Shown here one piece after another: positions 58,747 to 64,000 of a stretch of DNA of 64,000 nucleotides. The stretch spans positions 62,001-126,000 of the forward strand of contig JAEPDS010000002.1 in NCBI GenBank assembly GCA_016842065.1, given 5' to 3'. The notes beneath the pieces were generated by a model. The model was not told the DNA's origin. It did not search any database and saw nothing but the letters and a program-made list of their open reading frames with translations. The position numbers and the translations under genes were made by a program. Numbering within the stretch: the stretch's first letter is position 1; the number at the start of each line of letters is the position of its first letter. Source of the DNA: Candidatus Thiodiazotropha sp. 'RUGA' (GTDB lineage: Bacteria; Pseudomonadota; Gammaproteobacteria; Chromatiales; Chromatiaceae).

Positions 58747-59838
58747 TTGAGTAATTATGAACAACGATTGGATGTGGATTTAGGCGATCGCAGCTATCCG
58801 ATCTACATTGGTGAAGGGGTGTATGCCGAGGCCAATCACTATAAAGAGGCGATACCAGGGCGCCAGGTGATGGTGGTCAGTAATGAGACGGTCGCCCCGC
58901 TCTATCTGGAACAGACGCTGAACGCATTGAGTGATTTCGATGTGGCCACGTGTATCCTGCCGGATGGTGAACAGTACAAGACGCTGGAGATGGTAAACCG
59001 GATCTACAGCGCCATGCTCGAACAACGTTTTACCCGTCAATCCACCCTGGTTGCGCTGGGTGGCGGTGTGATTGGCGACATGACCGGTTTCGCAGCGGCG
59101 ACCTATCAACGGGGTGTCCACTTCATTCAGGTGCCCACCACGCTGTTGGCCCAGGTGGATTCCTCCGTGGGGGGCAAAACCGGTGTCAATCATCCGCTGG
59201 GTAAAAACATGATTGGGGCCTTCTACCAGCCCCGTCTGGTGCTGGCGGATACCGCAACGCTGAGAACCCTGGATGACCGGCAGTTTGCCTCCGGACTGGC
59301 GGAGGTCATCAAATACGGTTTGATTGTGGACGAGCCTTTCTACAGCTGGCTTGAAGCGCATATGGATGGTCTGCTTGAACGGGATCCGGAGTTGCTGGCG
59401 TACGCCATCCAGGTCTCCTGTCGTTGCAAGGCGGACGTGGTTGAAGCGGATGAAAAAGAGGCTGGACAGCGGGCGTTGCTCAACCTTGGACATACTTTCG
59501 GTCATGCGATTGAAACCGGTATGGGTTATGGCGAATGGCTGCACGGCGAGGCAGTGGCGACCGGTATGTGTATGGCCGCAGATCTCTCCTGTCGATTGGG
59601 CTGGATGCCGCAACAGGATTTTGATCGTACGGTTAAACTGATCGAGCGGGCCAAACTACCGATTACACCGCCCAAGGAGTTGACCCCTGAGCGCTTTCTT
59701 GAGCTTATGGCCGTTGATAAAAAGGTCATGGATGGCAAGTTAAGACTTGTTCTGATGAAAAAAATCGGCCAGTCTTTGGTTACAGACGATTTTGATCTGA
59801 AAAAATTAGAGCAAACATTACAACACTACGCTGACTGA
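58747..59838 (+). CDS. aroB: 3-Dehydroquinate synthase
   Basis: Second enzyme of the shikimate pathway, NAD+- and metal-dependent. Blocks: [55 protein letters not shown], and the metal-binding [11 protein letters not shown]. Length 363 is normal. The TTG start at 58747 is set by the aroK spacing and the family N-terminus ([10 protein letters not shown]...); an AGGGTAG is upstream. It is followed by the DamX-like gene after 23 bases. Confidence 0.96.
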   Translation: MSNYEQRLDVDLGDRSYPIYIGEGVYAEANHYKEAIPGRQVMVVSNETVAPLYLEQTLNALSDFDVATCILPDGEQYKTLEMVNRIYSAMLEQRFTRQSTLVALGGGVIGDMTGFAAATYQRGVHFIQVPTTLLAQVDSSVGGKTGVNHPLGKNMIGAFYQPRLVLADTATLRTLDDRQFASGLAEVIKYGLIVDEPFYSWLEAHMDGLLERDPELLAYAIQVSCRCKADVVEADEKEAGQRALLNLGHTFGHAIETGMGYGEWLHGEAVATGMCMAADLSCRLGWMPQQDFDRTVKLIERAKLPITPPKELTPERFLELMAVDKKVMDGKLRLVLMKKIGQSLVTDDFDLKKLEQTLQHYAD

Positions 59839-59861
59839 TCTCATTTATAACGGAAACAATA

Positions 59862-61583
59862 GTGTCTGATAACAATGAGTTCTTTTCGACCCCGGAAGTC
59901 ACCGCCCATCTCGATCTGATCCGTCATCTGATCGAGAATAGCGAGCTGGTGCCATTGGTCAGGGGTGCCGAGGGGAGTGGTAAATCACTGCTGGCATCCC
60001 GCTTACAGGAGATGGCGCCTGAGAACTGGATGGTCTGCCATTTTTCTGCTGAGCCAACCTTGCAACCTGAACGGCTGTTGGCCTTCATTGCCCGTTGCAG
60101 CGGTCTGCCGGATATTGCCGGTGATCTTATGCAGCGCCTGGCGGATCGCTTTGAGGTGTTGAGAAAGCGCGGCAGAACTCCGGTGCTGTTGGTCGATGAC
60201 GCACAGATGCTGCCACCCACCAGTCTGATGACCCTGTTGCGGCTTTTTGAGCGACAGGTTGAAGGTGATCGACTGGTCAGTATCGTGCTGTTTGCCGATG
60301 AACAGATCGATCTGTTGCTCTCCACCCCCCAGTTGCAGGTGATGACTCCGCAATCGATTCAGGCGATCGATATGCCTGTACTGACCCGGCAGGAAGCGAC
60401 AGGTTACATGGCGCACCTGCTGAAGAATGAGGGGTTATCCGACAACTTTGTCCTCGATGAGTCCAAGCTGAACCGTCTGCACAAAGAGACCGGCGGGGTG
60501 CCCGGGCCTCTGGCAAGCGCGATTCTGAGTGAGGTTGGTATACAGGGAGAGGCAAAACCGGAGCCTTTGAGTGGCTACCGAAAACAGCTGCTGATGATCG
60601 GTGTGCCGGTGGTGTCGTTGATTCTTTTACTGTTGCTCCTTCAGGGGCCGATCAACTCCCTGTTCGAACCGGCAGTCGAACCACAGGCTGAAGCCACGGC
60701 AAGTCAGCCGGAAAAAGAGCAGATCGTGCTCCCACCACCGGATGCGGTTGCGCAAAATCTCGTACCCAATAAAAACACGCCAGAAGATTCAAGCGAATCC
60801 GCTGACCTGGCCACGATGACCCCGGCGATGGATGATCAACCGGTGGTTGATATGTCTGAGCCGAGCCTGGCGGACGTGAACCAAAGCGAGTTGGCAGGGC
60901 AGAGTCAGGAGCAGGTGACCACAGTCGATCCAGTCTCGATGGACTACTCGGCAGATGCGGCTGCCCCGACAGCTGTTGAGCAACCGGCCGTGGCGGACGT
61001 TGCCGAAGCGGTAAAGCCGGCGGAAATGGTTGTCGAGGCAGTTGAGCCCACTGCATCTCCTGAAACGGCGTTGAGCGAGCCTGCTCCTGTGCCGGATCAG
61101 ACGCCAGTTGTGGAGCAAGCGGAGGCTGGCCTCACGTCAGACACTCCACCAGCCGTGACAGCAGCAGTAGACACAACTGTCGAGGCAGAGCCGGCTGAAC
61201 CGGTTCAGTCACCTGCTGCGGTTGAAAAGGTCGCCGCAGCGCCGGCTGAGGATGCTGCGCCAGCCGTGGAAACCAAGGCCGAGACGGATCCATTTGCCGA
61301 ATCGGCCGCCTGGGTCAAGTCTCAGCCGGGGGAGAACTACACGCTGCAGCTGATCGCGGTCGAGAATCTCGCCTCCTTAAATCGTTATATTTCACGAAAT
61401 TCTCTTGATAATCAGGTTGTTACGGTAAAAACCCTGCGCAAGGGCGCGCCCTGGTATGCGCTGATCTGGGGATCCTTCGCCAATCGTGACCTGGCACTTG
61501 CCGCACAGGGCAATCTGCCGGCGGCGGTACGCAAGGGGGGTGTCTGGGCGCGAAGTTTTGCTTCCCTGCAGAATCTTCCTTAA
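59862..61583 (+). CDS. damX: DamX-like AAA+/SPOR protein
   Basis: A 573-residue inner-membrane protein. An N-terminal ExeA-like AAA+ domain carries Walker A (AEGSGKSLLA) and Walker B (LLVDDAQML). A transmembrane helix lies near 243-262 (VPVVSLILLLLLLQGP), followed by a long Pro/Ala/Glu-rich linker and a C-terminal SPOR domain (NYTLQLIAVENLASLNRYI, WYALIWGSFANRDLAL) that binds denuded septal peptidoglycan. In E. coli DamX is a septal division protein; the AAA+ part is present in its relatives here. GTG start at 59862. It completes the aroK-aroB-damX run known from gammaproteobacteria. Confidence 0.93.
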   Translation: MSDNNEFFSTPEVTAHLDLIRHLIENSELVPLVRGAEGSGKSLLASRLQEMAPENWMVCHFSAEPTLQPERLLAFIARCSGLPDIAGDLMQRLADRFEVLRKRGRTPVLLVDDAQMLPPTSLMTLLRLFERQVEGDRLVSIVLFADEQIDLLLSTPQLQVMTPQSIQAIDMPVLTRQEATGYMAHLLKNEGLSDNFVLDESKLNRLHKETGGVPGPLASAILSEVGIQGEAKPEPLSGYRKQLLMIGVPVVSLILLLLLLQGPINSLFEPAVEPQAEATASQPEKEQIVLPPPDAVAQNLVPNKNTPEDSSESADLATMTPAMDDQPVVDMSEPSLADVNQSELAGQSQEQVTTVDPVSMDYSADAAAPTAVEQPAVADVAEAVKPAEMVVEAVEPTASPETALSEPAPVPDQTPVVEQAEAGLTSDTPPAVTAAVDTTVEAEPAEPVQSPAAVEKVAAAPAEDAAPAVETKAETDPFAESAAWVKSQPGENYTLQLIAVENLASLNRYISRNSLDNQVVTVKTLRKGAPWYALIWGSFANRDLALAAQGNLPAAVRKGGVWARSFASLQNLP

Positions 61584-61922
61584 CTCAGCAGTTGCTCTGC
61601 TGATAAGGCAACTGTTTGATTTTTAGACGATAACCCAGGAAGAATCTGGGTGCCCGGTAAAACCACGTTTGAATAATGGTCTCATTTTGCCTGGACTGTA
61701 TAATCTAGGGGCCAGTACACGGCGGTTTAGAATTGAAAATCCGGTAGGCAAACTAAAAAAGCCTTAAGCTCTGGTCTGAGACGTAATTCTCAAGTATCCT
61801 ATCGAGTTCTGCGACACCGGGCGGCTTGATTCGCCGCCGTGAATTCCTTATTTCAGGTTATTTGCAAAACCTTCGGCGCGATCTAACAGTCTGCCGGGGG
61901 CGGGCAAAATGAGGTTTGTGAA
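61584..61922. other. Leader region between damX and gltB
   Basis: No gene is seen in these 339 bases. A perfect -10-like TATAAT lies at 61699-61704, but the -35 at the right distance is weak, so a promoter there is only a suggestion. The ribosome site of gltB (ATGAGGTTTGTGA) is close to its start. Confidence 0.45.
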
Positions 61923-64000
61923 ATGAGCCATGGTGCTTTACCACCAAAACAGGGACTCTATGATCCCGCAAATGAACATGACGCCTGTGGTGTTGGTTTT
62001 GTTGCCAACATCAAAGGGGTTAAAAGCCATCAGACCGTCCTTCAGGGACTGGAGATACTGGAGCGGCTTACCCACCGTGGCGCTGTAGGCGCTGACCCCA
62101 AGGCCGGGGACGGTGCAGGTATTCTGTTACAGATTCCTGATGCTTTTTTCCAGGCCGAGACCGGCTTCGACCTGCCGGAGAGTGGCGACTACGCCATCGG
62201 TATGGTGTTCCTGCCACAAAACAGCGACAGTCGGGCGGTAGCCGAAGATACCATCGAGGCGATGATCGCCGCCGAGGGTCAGACACTGCTTGGCTGGCGT
62301 GAAGTGCCGGTCGACAACAAAGACCTTGGCCACAGCGTGATTCCAACTGAGCCTGTGGTAAAACAGGTGTTTGTCGGACGTGGTGAGAACTGCGCTGATC
62401 AGGATGCCTTCGAACGCAAACTGTTTGTCATCCGTAAGCAGATCGAAAACAAGATCGAGCAATCGGAGATGGAAGGAAGCAGTGATTTCTACTTCACCTC
62501 TTTCTCCTCCCGAACCGTCGTCTACAAAGGGATGCTGCTGGCAGATCAGGTGGGCGACTACTTTACCGATCTGACCGATGAGCGGATGGTCTCAGCGCTT
62601 GCCCTGGTGCACCAGCGCTTCTCCACCAATACCTTCCCGACCTGGGATCTGGCCCATCCGTTCCGTATGATCGCCCACAATGGTGAGATCAACACCCTGC
62701 GTGGTAACGTCAACTGGATGCGGGCGCGTAAGAACTCCATGGCTTCGGCGGTGCTGGGTGACGATCTGGACAAGATCTGGCCGCTGATCCCGGAAGGGCA
62801 GTCGGACTCTGCCTGTTTCGATAACGCTCTGGAACTGCTGGTAGCCGGCGGCTACAGCCTCTCCCACGCCATGATGATGCTGATCCCGGAAGCCTGGGGC
62901 GGCAACAAACTGATGGACGCGCAGCGTCGCGCCTTCTATGAATACCATGCGGCGATGATGGAGCCCTGGGACGGTCCAGCGGCAGTTGCCTTCACCGACG
63001 GTCGCCAGATCGGCGCTACCCTCGACCGCAACGGCCTGCGTCCCGCCCGCTACCTGATCACCGAAGACGATATGGTGGTGATGGCCTCCGAGATGGGCGT
63101 ACTGGATATCCCGGAAGAGAAGATCGTCAAGAAGTGGCGTCTGCAGCCAGGCAAGATGTTCCTCATCGACCTGGAGCAGGGGCGCATCATCGACGATGCC
63201 GAGATCAAAGCGGAGCTGGCGAAAGCCAAACCCTATCAGGACTGGCTCGATCAGACCCAGATCCACCTGGATTCTCTGCCGGCGGATGTGGCGCCGATGG
63301 CGCCGAGTGACGAAGATCTGTTGGATGCCCAGCAGGCCTTCGGCTACAGTCAGGAAGATATCAAGTTCCTGCTCACCCCAATGGTGGTGACCGGACAGGA
63401 AGCGACCGGCTCGATGGGTGCGGACAACCCGCCTTCGGTGCTGTCGCTGAGAGCCAAGCATCTCTCCACCTACTTCAAACAGAACTTTGCCCAGGTAACC
63501 AATCCGCCGATCGATCCGATTCGTGAGGAGCTGGTGATGTCTCTGGTCAGCCTGATCGGGCCACGCCCGAATCTGCTGAATCTGGGCGACGCCTGCGATC
63601 ATATGCGGCTCGAAGTCAGCCAGCCTGTGCTGACCAACGAAGACCTGGAACGGGTTCGTCATATCGAAGACAACACCGGCGGCGTGTTCCGTACCAAGAC
63701 ACTGGATATCATCTATCCGGTGATGAACGGCGCCAAAGGTATGAAGCCCGCGGTGAAAGCGCTGTGCGAACTGGCCGAGCAGAAAGTCAGAGAGGGTTAC
63801 AACATTCTGATCCTCTCCGACCGGAAAGTGGATGCGGACAACATCGCCATCCCGGCCCTGCTGGCCACCTCGGCGGTGCATCACCACCTGATCCGTAAAG
63901 GTCTGCGGACCGAATCGGGTCTGGTGCTGGAGACCGGTGGCGCCCTGGAAGTACACCACTTCGCCACCCTGGCCGGTTATGGCGCGGAAGCGGTCAACCC
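61923..64000 (+). CDS. gltB: Glutamate synthase large subunit, partial
   Basis: NADPH-dependent glutamate synthase (GOGAT) large subunit, cut by the window edge after about 692 of roughly 1500 residues. The precursor starts MSHGALPPKQGLYDPANEHDA, and Cys22 begins the mature glutaminase (class II amidotransferase) domain: CGVGFVANIKG, with THRGAVGADPKAGDGAGIL, NTFPTWDLAHPFRMIAHNGEIN and FTDGRQIGATLDRNGLRPAR. The start of the central synthase domain is reached near the end. It follows damX in the order damX-gltB seen in Pseudomonas; gltD would be expected next outside the window. Confidence 0.96.
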   Translation, partial: MSHGALPPKQGLYDPANEHDACGVGFVANIKGVKSHQTVLQGLEILERLTHRGAVGADPKAGDGAGILLQIPDAFFQAETGFDLPESGDYAIGMVFLPQNSDSRAVAEDTIEAMIAAEGQTLLGWREVPVDNKDLGHSVIPTEPVVKQVFVGRGENCADQDAFERKLFVIRKQIENKIEQSEMEGSSDFYFTSFSSRTVVYKGMLLADQVGDYFTDLTDERMVSALALVHQRFSTNTFPTWDLAHPFRMIAHNGEINTLRGNVNWMRARKNSMASAVLGDDLDKIWPLIPEGQSDSACFDNALELLVAGGYSLSHAMMMLIPEAWGGNKLMDAQRRAFYEYHAAMMEPWDGPAAVAFTDGRQIGATLDRNGLRPARYLITEDDMVVMASEMGVLDIPEEKIVKKWRLQPGKMFLIDLEQGRIIDDAEIKAELAKAKPYQDWLDQTQIHLDSLPADVAPMAPSDEDLLDAQQAFGYSQEDIKFLLTPMVVTGQEATGSMGADNPPSVLSLRAKHLSTYFKQNFAQVTNPPIDPIREELVMSLVSLIGPRPNLLNLGDACDHMRLEVSQPVLTNEDLERVRHIEDNTGGVFRTKTLDIIYPVMNGAKGMKPAVKALCELAEQKVREGYNILILSDRKVDADNIAIPALLATSAVHHHLIRKGLRTESGLVLETGGALEVHHFATLAGYGAEAVN

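Noticed and set aside
62592-63959. 455-residue minus-strand frame
   Set aside because: Antisense to gltB, which is clearly coding on the plus strand.

Overview
The window reads as a chromosomal segment of a gammaproteobacterium. The clearest sign is the block from 50369 to the end: mrcA (ponA) divergent from pilMNOPQ, then aroK, aroB, a damX-like SPOR gene and gltB. This order is known from Pseudomonas and related groups. The gene repertoire (cytochrome c', di-haem cytochrome c peroxidase, rubrerythrin with a heterodisulfide-reductase-like Fe-S protein and DUF3501, a PEP-CTERM protein, PEP carboxylase, DUF3683 FAD/Fe-S oxidoreductase) fits a respiratory, possibly sulfur-oxidising or symbiont-like Chromatiales/Sedimenticolaceae-type organism. 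That placement is inference only, because no rRNA or other marker gene is present. I found no tRNA, rRNA, CRISPR array, phage or transposase gene.

Layout. 1-2900: the end of a receiver-domain protein, a hemerythrin, a repeat-rich stretch with a 269-bp MITE-like element, and an unknown helical protein. 2944-11507 (minus): a CAP-domain lipoprotein, ppc, and a 1284-residue FAD/Fe-S oxidoreductase. 11632-18684: cytochrome c', PilZ protein, a DUF4124-cca-acetyltransferase run, TraB-family membrane protein, cysC, a small lipoprotein and an AI-2E-type transporter. 18871-20565: a tiny PEP-CTERM protein and two DUF4398 lipoproteins, one with an OmpA domain. 20897-25469: an oxidative-stress block with DUF3501, the HdrD-like Fe-S protein and rubrerythrin on one strand, and a cysteine-free Fur-family regulator and cytochrome c peroxidase on the other. 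25541-34197: glk, uvrD, an orphan TRAP binding protein, hemW, and a GAF-PAS-GGDEF-EAL protein. 34220-42448: H-NS-like and Rof proteins, rpmE, a secreted nuclease, phosphofructokinase, a membrane coiled-coil protein, a TlpA fusion, a dienelactone hydrolase and small unknowns. 42573-49435: ppk2, sucD, sucC, a KamA-type radical SAM enzyme and gltA. 49514-64000: an unknown gene, mrcA, pilMNOPQ, aroKB, damX and partial gltB.

The most notable signals are three. First, two near-identical 15-bp palindromes (TTAGAA-N3-TTCTAA type) each overlap the predicted promoter of a peroxide-related gene, rubrerythrin and cytochrome c peroxidase, on either side of the cysteine-free Fur-family gene; this looks like a compact Irr/PerR-like regulon. 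Second, a dispersed repeat built on TAGGGCCTGTTAACAC occurs as one full nested-hairpin element and as four short copies, three of which sit on or just past the stop codon of a gene. Third, a membrane protein carries 13 unbroken tandem heptads after its single transmembrane segment.
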